This document shows, in pieces, positions 1 to 7,651 of a stretch of 64,000 nt of DNA. This DNA comes from Streptomyces smyrnaeus (lineage in GTDB: Bacteria; Actinomycetota; Actinomycetes; Streptomycetales; Streptomycetaceae). The position numbers and the translations under genes were made by a program. Under the pieces are notes generated by a model, which made no database searches, was not told where the DNA came from, and saw only the letters and a list, made by a program, of their open reading frames with translations. Each line of letters starts with the position of its first letter. Position 1 is the stretch's first letter. The stretch covers positions 62,001 to 126,000 of the forward strand of contig NZ_JAFFZM010000020.1 of assembly GCF_017676345.1 (NCBI RefSeq). Reading direction: 5' to 3'.

Positions 1-983
1 TCGGTGCCGTTGTCGTCGTAGGTGGCGACCAGACCGCCGTCGAGGAAGGCACCGGCCGCCGTGACCGCCTCCTCGACCAGGCCGCCGGAGTTGCCCCGCA
101 GGTCCAGCAGGACGGGTCCCTCCTCGGGTACCCGCTCGCGGACCGCCCGGCGCACCTGGTCGCCGGAGCCCCGGGTGAAGGAGGCGATCTTGACGCGGGT
201 GACGCCGTCACCGATCCGGTCGACCCGCACCGACTCGGTCGTCAGCCGCTCCCGGCGCAGCGTGCGGTGGAGGTCGGTGCCCTCGCGGGTGAGGTGGAGC
301 CGCACCCGGGAGCCGGGCTCGGCGGGGGCGTCCGGGGAATCGGGGTCGGAGCCGCGCAGCAGCGCCACGACGGCCGTCACCGGCTCGCCGGTGACCTCGT
401 GACCGGCCACGGAGCGCAGCCGGTCCCCGGCGCGGATACCGGCGCGGTCGGCGGGGCTGGCGGGCTGCACCCGGTCCACCTCGACGACGGTGCGGCGCGC
501 GGTCCGGCCGCCGGTGCCGGCCTTGCGGTCGGTGGCGCTCTCCCGGTCCGCTCCGGTGGCCGCGCCGCCGCCCGGGGACGCCCCCTCGGCGCGGGCCTGG
601 CGCACGGAGATGCCGACGCCCACGTACGAGCCGTCCAGGGCCTGCCGCAGCCCCTCGTACTCGCGGGCCGAGTACGCGGCGGACCAGCGGTCGCCGCTGC
701 GGCTGACGACGACATCGGCGTCCGCGCGGTCCCCGTGCTCGCGGGCCTCATCGGAGCCGGCTGCCGCGCCCTTGCCGTCGGCGGGGTGCTGCGGCGGGCC
801 CTGCGGCCCGCCACGGCCGACACCGTGTGCGGCGCCGCCGGGTGCGGCCGAGCCGAACGCGGCCAGCTCCCCACCGAAGGCCCCGGTCGCCGCGCCGGTC
901 GCCAGCACGCCGACGAAGACCAATGTCAGGGTCCCGCGCCGCGACCGGCGCGGGCGTGAGTCGAGGAACCACGAGCCTGGCAT
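1..983 (-). CDS. S41 family C-terminal processing peptidase (CtpA-like), 3' part cut by the window edge
   Basis: About 327 residues are visible, reading down from an ATG at 983; the C-terminus lies outside the window. An arginine-rich N-terminus is followed by a hydrophobic anchor (about residues 17-32), a spacer rich in Gly/Ala and charged residues, a PDZ domain (about 160-240, with the RVQPASPADRAGI peptide-groove segment) and the start of the S41 catalytic core. The catalytic Ser sits in the motif LRGNSGG near residue 298. The protein should be a membrane-anchored extracytoplasmic serine protease that trims C-termini. It lies 68 bp downstream of ftsX on the same strand; in actinobacteria an S41 peptidase and smpB commonly follow ftsEX, which fits. 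The catalytic Lys cannot be seen because of the truncation. Confidence 0.9.
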   Translation of the reverse strand, partial: MPGSWFLDSRPRRSRRGTLTLVFVGVLATGAATGAFGGELAAFGSAAPGGAAHGVGRGGPQGPPQHPADGKGAAAGSDEAREHGDRADADVVVSRSGDRWSAAYSAREYEGLRQALDGSYVGVGISVRQARAEGASPGGGAATGADRESATDRKAGTGGRTARRTVVEVDRVQPASPADRAGIRAGDRLRSVAGHEVTGEPVTAVVALLRGSDPDSPDAPAEPGSRVRLHLTREGTDLHRTLRRERLTTESVRVDRIGDGVTRVKIASFTRGSGDQVRRAVRERVPEEGPVLLDLRGNSGGLVEEAVTAAGAFLDGGLVATYDDNGT

Positions 984-1051
984 GGTCCGGAGTGTAGGCC
1001 AGTGCGGGGCGCCGTACGGGGCGTTGGGCCCACGGCACCCCGCGTCCTGTG

Positions 1052-1957
1052 TCACACCTTCAGGTACTTGCGCAACGTGAAGAAGGCTGCCACGGCCGGC
1101 ATCAGCACTCCCACCGCCACGATCAACGGCAGCACCTTGATCACCGCGTCCCAGCCGACGAAGTTGATCAGGACGATCCGCTGCTGGAGCCAGTTGTTGA
1201 TCAGGAAGTACTTGCCCAGCACCAGCAGCACACAGGCGAACCCGGCGCCGATCAGCCCCGCGATGGCGGCCTCCAGGATGAACGGCATCTGGATGTAGAA
1301 GCTGGAGGCACCGACCAGCCGCATGATCCCGGTCTCCCGGCGCCTGCTGAACGCCGACACCCGCACGGTGTTGACGATCAGCAGCAGGGCGACGACCAGC
1401 ATCAGCGCCATCACACACAGGGCCGCGATGTTCATACCGTTGAGGAGGTTGAAGAGGGGCTCCAGCGTCTTGCGCTGGTCCTGTACCTCCTGCACGCCCT
1501 GCCTGCCGGAGAAGGCGGTCTGCAGGACCTGGTACTTGGTCGGGTCCTTGAGCTTGACCCGGTAGGACTCCTGCATCTGGTCCGGCGTCAGCGAGTCGGC
1601 CAGCGGCGAGTCCTTGAACTGCTCCTTGTAGTGCTTGTAGGCCTCGTCGGCGGACTCGTAGTAGACCTTCTCGACGACGTCGAGCTTGTTGAGGTCGGCC
1701 TTGATCGCGCTCTTCTGCTGCTCGGTCACCGCGCCCTTGGCGCAGCTGGCGCCGGCGTCGTTCTTGTTGCACAGATAGAGGGAGACCTGGACCTTGTCGT
1801 ACCAATACCCCTTCATCGTGCTCACCTGCTCCTGGGCGAGCAGCGATCCGCCCGCGAGCGCGAGCGACAGGGCGACGGAGACGATCACCGCGAAGGTCAT
1901 CGTGAGATTGCGACGGAGACCGACGCCGATCTCCGACAGGACGAACTGGGCGCGCAT
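1052..1957 (-). CDS. ftsX: Cell division protein FtsX, permease-like subunit
   Basis: A 301-residue integral membrane protein with the FtsX layout: a short cytoplasmic N-terminus, TM1 (about residues 20-42), a large extracytoplasmic domain (about 43-165, with a Cys pair in LCNKNDAGASC), then three TM helices in the C-terminal half, including the segment after RRRETGIMRLVGAS that is typical of the family. With FtsE it forms an ABC-like complex that activates peptidoglycan hydrolases outside the membrane. The ATG at 1957 is preceded by an AAGGGA ribosome site. It lies 58 bp downstream of ftsE on the same strand, so the pair is probably one operon. Confidence 0.96.
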   Translation of the reverse strand: MRAQFVLSEIGVGLRRNLTMTFAVIVSVALSLALAGGSLLAQEQVSTMKGYWYDKVQVSLYLCNKNDAGASCAKGAVTEQQKSAIKADLNKLDVVEKVYYESADEAYKHYKEQFKDSPLADSLTPDQMQESYRVKLKDPTKYQVLQTAFSGRQGVQEVQDQRKTLEPLFNLLNGMNIAALCVMALMLVVALLLIVNTVRVSAFSRRRETGIMRLVGASSFYIQMPFILEAAIAGLIGAGFACVLLVLGKYFLINNWLQQRIVLINFVGWDAVIKVLPLIVAVGVLMPAVAAFFTLRKYLKV

Positions 1958-1968
1958 GGCGTCCCTTC

Positions 1969-2026
1969 TTCAGTGCTGATGCTGCCTCAGTGCTGGTGCC
2001 GGTGCCTCAGTTGCCTCAGTGCTGGT
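1969..2026 (-). repeat. Short direct repeats at the ftsE-ftsX junction
   Basis: The 14-mer GCCTCAGTGCTGGT occurs at 1983-1996 and 2013-2026, with a partial copy (GCCTCAGT) at 2004-2011 and a degenerate one at about 1969. The repeats cover the last codons of ftsE and the ftsE-ftsX spacer, so they look like local slippage duplication. No function is implied. Confidence 0.6.
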
Positions 2027-2705
2027 ATCCGTAGACGCCGCGCGACTGGTCGCGCACGAGGCGGCCCATCTCGAGTTCGATGACGCGCTTGCGCATCTGG
2101 TCGACGATCTGCTGATCGTGGGTGGCCATCACCACGGTGGTGCCCGTGCGGTTGATGCGATCGAGCAACTTCATGATGCCGACGGAGGTCTGCGGGTCGA
2201 GGTTGCCGGTCGGCTCGTCGGCGATCAGCAGCATGGGCCGGTTGGCGAACGCCCGCGCGATGGCCACCCGCTGCTGCTCACCGCCGGACAGCTCGCCGGG
2301 CATCCGGTCCTCCTTGCCGCCGAGACCGACGAGGTCGAGGACTTCCGGCACCGTCTTGCGAATCTGGCCGCGGGACTTGCCGATGACCTCCAGCGCGAAG
2401 GCGACGTTCTCGCCGACGGTCTTGTTGCCCAGCAGCCGGAAGTCCTGGAAGACGGTTCCGAGCTGCCGCCGCATCTGCGGCACCTTCCAGTTCGACAACC
2501 TGGCCAGATCCTTGCCGAGCACATGCACCTGCCCGGAGCTGGCGCGCTCCTCGCGCAGGATCAGTCGCAGGAAGGTGGATTTACCGGAACCGGAGGAGCC
2601 CACCAGGAACACAAACTCGCCGCGCTCGATCTCCAGCGAGACATCGCGGAGCGCCGGGCGGTTCTGCTTGGGATAGGACTTGGAGACGCTGTCGAATCGG
2701 ATCAC
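2016..2705 (-). CDS. ftsE: Cell division ATP-binding protein FtsE
   Basis: An ABC ATPase of 229 residues that pairs with FtsX. Visible motifs are Walker A (GSSGSGKS), the Q-loop in FQDFRLL, the signature LSGGEQQRVAIARA, Walker B LLIADEPTGNLD and the switch His in MATHDQ. The start is the GTG at 2705 (V-I-R-F-D), which gives the usual family N-terminus and length; the reading frame stays open upstream to 2843, but that extension is arginine-rich and unlike FtsE. The 3' end lies 58 bp before ftsX. Confidence 0.95.
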   Translation of the reverse strand: MIRFDSVSKSYPKQNRPALRDVSLEIERGEFVFLVGSSGSGKSTFLRLILREERASSGQVHVLGKDLARLSNWKVPQMRRQLGTVFQDFRLLGNKTVGENVAFALEVIGKSRGQIRKTVPEVLDLVGLGGKEDRMPGELSGGEQQRVAIARAFANRPMLLIADEPTGNLDPQTSVGIMKLLDRINRTGTTVVMATHDQQIVDQMRKRVIELEMGRLVRDQSRGVYGYQH

Positions 2706-3028
2706 GGATACACCACGTCGACCTGGGTAGGGACAACGGAAGCCACGGTGCGGCCCCCTGGGGCGCCTCCCAGCGTCAACTGGGGAGCGGTGTGGGCGAC
2801 CATACGCGAAGCGTGCTGTGCCGCGCACGCGGCACCGGCGCACATCGCCCGGTCCCGCGACCTGCCCGCCCGTGTCCCGACCTGGTCGCTTGTCGGTGCG
2901 GCCCGCTCGCCCGTTTCCGCGACCTGCTGGTTTCTGCGGAAGGCCGCCTCACCTGGCAGAGTGGTACAGAGCACCCCTGGGGAACGAATCACTCACGGGT
3001 GGCGTTGGCACAAGGAGGAGGAGTTCGC
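2706..3028. promoter_or_regulatory. Divergent intergenic region, ftsE / small membrane protein
   Basis: These 323 bases between two divergent starts carry no convincing gene. The small open frames here are arginine/proline-rich shadows. Promoters for ftsEX and for the small protein gene must lie here, but I see no clear -10/-35 pair. The only defined signal is the AAGGAGGAGGAG ribosome site (about 3012-3023) ahead of the ATG at 3029. Confidence 0.5.
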
Positions 3029-3223
3029 ATGACATGCGATCGACTGGTGTGTGCCAACTGCGCGGGTCCCGTCAACGAGGGCCGCTGCGCCGTGTGCCGT
3101 GCCCACAGGGAGCGGCTGCACCGGGAAGCCCCGTTGGCGCACCTGTCCCCCACGGCGCTGATCGCCCTGTTGGTGACGCTGATAGCAGTAGCACTGGTGG
3201 CACAGCGCGTAGCGACGGCCTAG
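3029..3223 (+). CDS. Small zinc-ribbon-like single-pass membrane protein
   Basis: A 64-residue protein. The N-terminal half has two CxxC knuckles (VCANC and RCAVC, 10 residues apart), the spacing of a small zinc ribbon. The C-terminal half is one hydrophobic helix (about residues 40-60) and ends in AQRVATA. The start is fixed by a strong AAGGAGGAGGAG site a few bases upstream of the ATG. It is transcribed divergently from ftsEX and followed by two hairpin terminators, so it is probably monocistronic. I do not recognise a named function; a membrane-tethered zinc-binding adaptor is only a guess. Confidence 0.75.
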   Translation: MTCDRLVCANCAGPVNEGRCAVCRAHRERLHREAPLAHLSPTALIALLVTLIAVALVAQRVATA

Positions 3224-3277
3224 GTCTTCCCTCCGGGGGCCCTGGTCCGGGCTGTTCCCGGTCTTCACCCGTAGAGG

Positions 3278-3299
3278 GAGCGCCCCTGAGGGGGCGCTC
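3278..3299 (+). terminator. Rho-independent-type hairpin
   Basis: A perfect 9-bp stem, GAGCGCCCC / GGGGCGCTC, with a 4-base loop, 54 bases after the small protein stop. There is no T-tract, as is usual in Streptomyces. Confidence 0.7.
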
Positions 3300-3310
3300 G
3301 GAAACCACAA

Positions 3311-3353
3311 CGCGCCGGGTACGGCGGTCGTGAGACCACCGCGACCCGGCGCG
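3311..3353. terminator. Second, larger hairpin between convergent genes
   Basis: A 10-bp outer stem, CGCGCCGGGT / ACCCGGCGCG, with an inner GCGGT / ACCGC pairing. It lies between the small membrane protein gene and the convergent LAETG protein gene (stop at 3371), so it can serve both directions. Confidence 0.75.
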
Positions 3354-3370
3354 CTGTTGTGACCTGGCGC

Positions 3371-4171
3371 TTACGCCGCCGTACGCCGCGTGGCGAGGCG
3401 CGGCATCAGGCGGAAGCCGATACCGCCGGCGATCATCGTCGCCGCGCCCACCAGCAGGAACGTCGTCTCGGAGGAACCGGTCTCGGCCAGTTCGTCCTGC
3501 TGCTTGCCCGGAGCAGCCGGCTTGCTGTCCTGGACCGGCTGGCTACCCGCGCTGTCGGGGTTGGTGCCGCCGCCCTCGCAGTTCACCTTGTCGCCGTCGA
3601 GCTCGCAGGTGTCGTCGCCACCGCCGGTACCACCAGTGGTCGCCGGCTCCTCGCCGCCGCCACCGTTACCGCCGTTGCCGCCGTTCCCACCGTTGCCGTT
3701 GCCACCGTTGCCGTTGCCGCCGTTGTTGGCCGCACCGCCATCGTTGCCACCGTTGCCGTTACCGCCGTTGTCGGCCGCACCGCCGTCGTTGCCACCGTTG
3801 CCGTTGCCACCGTTGTCGGCCGCACCGCCATCGTTGCCACCGTTGCCGTTACCGCCGTTGTCGGCCGCACCGCCATCGTTGCCACCGTTGCCGTCGCCGC
3901 CGCCGATGGTGACGGTGCCGCTGATGCCACCGTCGTCACCGCCGCCGACACCGCCGTCGTCACCGCCGCCGTCGTCGCCGCCGGAGCCACCGCCGATGAT
4001 GCCGCCGATGAATCCGCCGTCGTCCTCGGCGGCTGCCTTGGTGGAGTTGCCGTCGGTGTCGCCCAGCCCCGCGGCCTGCGCGGCGCCCGCGGCAGTCAGC
4101 GAGGCGCCGGCGGCGAACACGGCCGCAGCGGCTATCCGCGCGACCCGCAGCCGCGTCTTCGATTTGCTCAT
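3371..4171 (-). CDS. Gly/Asn-repeat cell-wall protein with LAETG sortase signal
   Basis: A secreted 266-residue protein. The start is the ATG at 4171 (MSKSKTRLRV), followed by a basic region, a hydrophobic signal peptide and an AQA-type cleavage site (about residues 12-37). The mature part is acidic and Gly-rich, then contains four tandem copies of a 15-residue Gly/Asn unit (GGAADNGGNGNGGND and variants), then a short Cys-containing segment (TCELDGDKVNCEGG). The C-terminus is a sorting signal: LAETG, a hydrophobic stretch, and the basic tail RLATRRTAA. LAxTG is the motif used by the class E sortases of Streptomyces, so covalent attachment to the wall is expected. No catalytic domain is visible. 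Confidence 0.85.
   Translation of the reverse strand: MSKSKTRLRVARIAAAAVFAAGASLTAAGAAQAAGLGDTDGNSTKAAAEDDGGFIGGIIGGGSGGDDGGGDDGGVGGGDDGGISGTVTIGGGDGNGGNDGGAADNGGNGNGGNDGGAADNGGNGNGGNDGGAADNGGNGNGGNDGGAANNGGNGNGGNGNGGNGGNGGNGGGGEEPATTGGTGGGDDTCELDGDKVNCEGGGTNPDSAGSQPVQDSKPAAPGKQQDELAETGSSETTFLLVGAATMIAGGIGFRLMPRLATRRTAA
3700..3895 (-). repeat. Four 45-bp tandem units inside the LAETG protein gene
   Basis: The 12-mer GGCCGCACCGCC recurs at 3728, 3773, 3818 and 3863, an exact 45-bp period, and encodes the 15-residue Gly/Asn unit. Copies differ mostly at synonymous sites. Such an array can change copy number without breaking the frame. Confidence 0.9.
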
Positions 4172-4433
4172 GTTCCAACTACCCCCAGTAGCTGTACTCG
4201 TGGATGGGGCAGCTGCGCGTGGAGCGCGATCCGCACCGGGCTTCCCGTCGAGGCGAATGTCTACCCCCACCCCGGACTGCCGCCGTTTGCTCACCGGGGC
4301 TCTCTCCACCCCGTCCGTGCGCCCCTGACACAGGCATGCCGAGCGAACAGCTTTCCCCAGCTCTCACATGCCCGTCAAGCGAAGACCCGTTGAACAGGCC
4401 CCCGCACCACCGGATACGGCGGCTGACCGTACG

Positions 4434-5549
4434 TCAGTTCTGCGTCTGCTCCTGCTGCTTGCGCCAGCGAATGCCGGCTTCCAGGAAGCTGTCGATGTCG
4501 CCGTCGAGCACGCCCTGCGGGTTGCCCACCTCGTACTCGGTGCGCAGGTCCTTGACCATCTGGTACGGGTGCAGCACATACGAACGCATCTGGCTGCCCC
4601 AGGAGTTGCCGCCGTCGCCCTTGAGGGCGTCCATCTTGGCCTGCTCCTCCTGGCGGCGGTGGGCCAGCAGTCGCGCCTGCATGACGCGCATGGCGGCGGC
4701 ACGGTTCTGGATCTGCGACTTCTCGTTCTGACAGGAGACGACGATGCCGGTCGGCAGGTGCGTCATCCGGACCGCGGAGTCGGTGGTGTTCACCGACTGG
4801 CCGCCGGGTCCCGAGGAACGGAAGACGTCGATCCGCAGTTCGTTCTCCGGGATGTCGATGTGGTCGACCTGTTCGACGACGGGCAGCACCTCGACCCCGG
4901 CGAACGAGGTCTGCCGGCGGCCCTGGTTGTCGAACGGCGAGATGCGCACCATCCGGTGCGTGCCCTGCTCCACGGAGAGCGTGCCGTAGGCGTACGGAGC
5001 CTTCACGGTGAAGGTCGCGGACTTGATGCCCGCCTCCTCCGCGTAGGAGATGTCGAACACCTCGGTGGGGTAGCCACGGCGCTCGGCCCAGCGCAGATAC
5101 ATCCGCATCAGCTGCTCGGCGAAGTCGGCGGCGTCCACGCCGCCCGCCTCGGCCCGGACGCTGACGACCGCCTCGCGCGGGTCGTACTCGCCCGACAGCA
5201 GCGTGCGGACCTCCAGCTCGTCCACCGTCTTGCGGACCGCCGCCAGCTCGTTCTCGGCCTCGGTGCGCGCGTCCGCGTCGTCCTCGCTCTCGGCCAGCTC
5301 GAAGAGCACCCCGACATCGTCGATCCGCCCGCGCAGCTCCTCGACCTTCCGCAGCTGCCCCTGGAGGTAGGAGAGCCGGCTGGTCACCTTCTGCGCATGC
5401 TCGACGTCGTCCCACAGATCCGGGGCCGCCGCCTGCTCCTCGAGCGCGGCGATGTCTGACCGCATCTTGCCCAGGTCAAGGACGGCCTCGATCGACTCCA
5501 TGGTGGAGGAGAGGGACTTCAGCTCTTCGGATACATCGACGACTGCCAC
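4434..5549 (-). CDS. prfB: Peptide chain release factor 2
   Basis: A class I release factor of 371 residues that ends translation at UGA and UAA. The catalytic GGQ loop reads SGPGGQSVNTTDS (about residues 246-248) and the anticodon-like tripeptide SPF, specific to RF2, is at about 203-205 (RISPFDNQG). The N-terminal domain is coiled-coil. The GTG at 5549 is preferred because a GGGGAG ribosome site sits just upstream; a second in-frame GTG at 5558 would add MGS. No internal programmed frameshift like that of enterobacterial prfB is needed: the frame is open throughout. It has its own position between the LAETG protein gene and a 2OG-Fe oxygenase gene. Confidence 0.96.
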   Translation of the reverse strand: MAVVDVSEELKSLSSTMESIEAVLDLGKMRSDIAALEEQAAAPDLWDDVEHAQKVTSRLSYLQGQLRKVEELRGRIDDVGVLFELAESEDDADARTEAENELAAVRKTVDELEVRTLLSGEYDPREAVVSVRAEAGGVDAADFAEQLMRMYLRWAERRGYPTEVFDISYAEEAGIKSATFTVKAPYAYGTLSVEQGTHRMVRISPFDNQGRRQTSFAGVEVLPVVEQVDHIDIPENELRIDVFRSSGPGGQSVNTTDSAVRMTHLPTGIVVSCQNEKSQIQNRAAAMRVMQARLLAHRRQEEQAKMDALKGDGGNSWGSQMRSYVLHPYQMVKDLRTEYEVGNPQGVLDGDIDSFLEAGIRWRKQQEQTQN

Positions 5550-5584
5550 GCTCCCCACCCTAACCGCAAGCCGCCACCCCAGCC

Positions 5585-6358
5585 CTAGCCCACTTGGGCG
5601 TCACGCTCCGCGCTGTGGTGTGCGGTCAGCGTGGTCACCAGGACGTCGCGGCGGGCGGGCCTGGTGGTGTCGGACGGGCGGATCGGGGCGACCTCGTGCA
5701 GGGTGGCGCGGTCGTCGCCGAGCAGCAGGGTGCCCGGCTCGTGCAGTGTGGTGGTCAGCACGGGCGTGCCGTCGGGCTCGTAGACGGTGCTCTGGCCGCC
5801 GACGGCGTTCTCCCGGCCGATCATCAGGGAGGTCACCAGGGTGACCCCGTCGCGGTGCCGGCCCTCGGGGGTGGGCAGCCCGGCGCCGTCGGCCGAGGCC
5901 ACGACCCGGAACGGGTGGACCTTCACGCTCCAGGTGTCGGCGTCCTGCAGACAGCTCGCGATCCGGCCCATCATCCGCACCAGCGACTTGAACAGCGGAT
6001 CGGCGACGAAGACGTCGGTCAGCGGTTCGAAGTGGCGGTCCTCTCCGACGTAGAGCGGGTTGGTGTCCTCGGGCTGTGCGAAGGCCAGGTGCGGCATCGG
6101 GCGCAGCGACCCGGTGCGGTCCAGCGAGAAGTGCCCGTACCGGCGCAGGCGGTGCGTGCCCTCCCGCGCCGCGTAGCCGTCCGGTGCCAGGTCCTCCCAG
6201 TGGACGGCGAAGCGGCGCCAGTCCGCCGCCTGGACGCCGAGGCACCGGGAGACGGCGCCGGGCTCCATCACATGGGCGTGCCGGGAGAGCAGTGCCTGCC
6301 GGGCCTCGGCGATCTCGCCCGCGCTCCGCAACGTCGGGGCGCCCGCGATGTCCTCCAT
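5585..6358 (-). CDS. 2-oxoglutarate/Fe(II) dioxygenase family protein
   Basis: A 257-residue protein. It matches the 2OG-Fe dioxygenase family that includes free amino acid hydroxylases (isoleucine dioxygenase type). Iron ligands are visible as HxD in RHRDGV (about His168 and Asp170) and a distal His in LHEVAPI (about residue 221). Downstream, SDTTRPARRDVL has the Arg expected to bind 2-oxoglutarate. The start is the ATG at 6358, with GGAGGATC 8 bases upstream; an upstream in-frame start lies before that site and is less likely. It follows the iron-containing redox enzyme gene by 63 bp on the same strand, so the two probably form an operon. The substrate is unknown. Confidence 0.85.
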   Translation of the reverse strand: MEDIAGAPTLRSAGEIAEARQALLSRHAHVMEPGAVSRCLGVQAADWRRFAVHWEDLAPDGYAAREGTHRLRRYGHFSLDRTGSLRPMPHLAFAQPEDTNPLYVGEDRHFEPLTDVFVADPLFKSLVRMMGRIASCLQDADTWSVKVHPFRVVASADGAGLPTPEGRHRDGVTLVTSLMIGRENAVGGQSTVYEPDGTPVLTTTLHEPGTLLLGDDRATLHEVAPIRPSDTTRPARRDVLVTTLTAHHSAERDAQVG

Positions 6359-6421
6359 GCGGTGATCCTCCCTACCGCTTCGTCCGACTCCCATCCGGTC
6401 TCCTGGGCCCTCCCCAGGCTC

Positions 6422-7579
6422 CTACGCCCCGTCCGGGTCCGCATCCGGTGACTGCCCCCACGCCCTGGGGGCGGCTGCCGGCCGGGGGCCCTGCGGAGAT
6501 TCGGGGGACGGGACCGGCTGGAGGGGGACGCGCAGCGCGGAAGCGCCGACCCGCCAGCACTCCAGCAGCGCGGCGCCCAGCCGATCCTCCAGGAAGACCG
6601 TGGCATCCGCGCCGAAGGCCACGTCGGACTCGAGTGCGGGCTCGTCCTCCAGCAGGCCGCCGATCACCTCGCGGCGCACCACCTGCTCGTGCACGGCGTC
6701 GGCCTCCACGTGCTCGTCGTAGAAGCGCTGGGCCGCCGCTCCCGCGCCCAGCCGGCGCAGCGCGGCGGCCAGCCGGCGGGAGCCTGGCGAGGAGGTGACC
6801 TCCACACAGCCGAAGTGGCCCACCAGGGCACCGCGCAGCGACCGGTGCAGCCCGAAGAGGGACATCAGGTTGACGGGCGGCAGCGCCGGGCCCGGTGCCG
6901 CGTCCAGGTAGTGCCCGTAGGCGGCGTTCAGGTCCAGGTCGCGCATCAGCTCGGCGAAGAGCCGGGCGTGAACGTGTTCGGCCCGCCCGGCGCCGAACTC
7001 GTCGTACTCGACGGCGACCATCGCGGCCTTGGCGCGGCCCGCGAGACGCGGGACCACCCAGGCGTGCGGATCGGCCTCCTTCAGGTGGTAGAGGGAGCGC
7101 AGCGCAGCGTACTCGCGGAACTGCCACAGCTCACCGCGGTGCTGCAGATGGTGCGCGACGCCGCCCGTGTCGCCCTCGGCCTCCTGCCCGCGGGCGTTCC
7201 GGCCGGCGGGTACGGGCTCGACCAGCAGCTCGCCGAAGGCGTCGGCGACCGTGCGTGAGGCGGGCACGTCCCGGCGCAGGGCCGTCAGGAAGCGGTCCTC
7301 GAGCACGCCACGCACCCGCAGCAGGTCCGGATCCCATTCGCAGCCCTCCGGCACGCCCGCGAAGCCCCGGTAGTGCAGTTCGTAGAGCACATAGAGGGCC
7401 AGCTGCAGGTCCTCGCCGTACGGATCGGCGACCGCCGCCTGGATCCCGGCCTCGCGGGCGAGCGCCGCGGCCTGAGGGCGCCCGCCGGTCAACGCGGTGA
7501 GCACGGCTGCCGAGAGGGGGCCGCGCGCGGTGGGCAGGGCGGGGCCGAGGGTGCGGGCGAGATCCGTCGTCGCCGTCAT
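6422..7579 (-). CDS. Iron-containing redox enzyme, heme-oxygenase-like (HDO) fold
   Basis: A 385-residue protein from the ATG at 7579 (MTATTDLAR); a start at 7636 would add 19 residues. The helical C-terminal two thirds contain acidic/His pairs typical of the heme-oxygenase-like diiron family: GVLEDRFL, EYDEFGAGRAEHVHARLF and RFYDEHVEADAVHE. Known members of this superfamily oxidise fatty acids, amines or amino acids using a di-iron centre. The first part (residues 1-100) is less conserved. It lies immediately upstream of the 2OG-Fe oxygenase gene and downstream of pkaB. The pairing of two non-heme iron oxygenases suggests a short modification pathway, which is inference. Confidence 0.8.
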   Translation of the reverse strand: MTATTDLARTLGPALPTARGPLSAAVLTALTGGRPQAAALAREAGIQAAVADPYGEDLQLALYVLYELHYRGFAGVPEGCEWDPDLLRVRGVLEDRFLTALRRDVPASRTVADAFGELLVEPVPAGRNARGQEAEGDTGGVAHHLQHRGELWQFREYAALRSLYHLKEADPHAWVVPRLAGRAKAAMVAVEYDEFGAGRAEHVHARLFAELMRDLDLNAAYGHYLDAAPGPALPPVNLMSLFGLHRSLRGALVGHFGCVEVTSSPGSRRLAAALRRLGAGAAAQRFYDEHVEADAVHEQVVRREVIGGLLEDEPALESDVAFGADATVFLEDRLGAALLECWRVGASALRVPLQPVPSPESPQGPRPAAAPRAWGQSPDADPDGA

Positions 7580-7651
7580 GGGGTGCGCTCCGGTCCGGTC
7601 GGCTCTCGGGCGGACACCGGTGCGGATGTCCGCCACCGCCGTTGGTGGCGG

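Noticed and set aside
4434..5549. Programmed frameshift in prfB
   Set aside because: The frame is continuous from the GTG start to the stop, with no internal UGA near codon 26.
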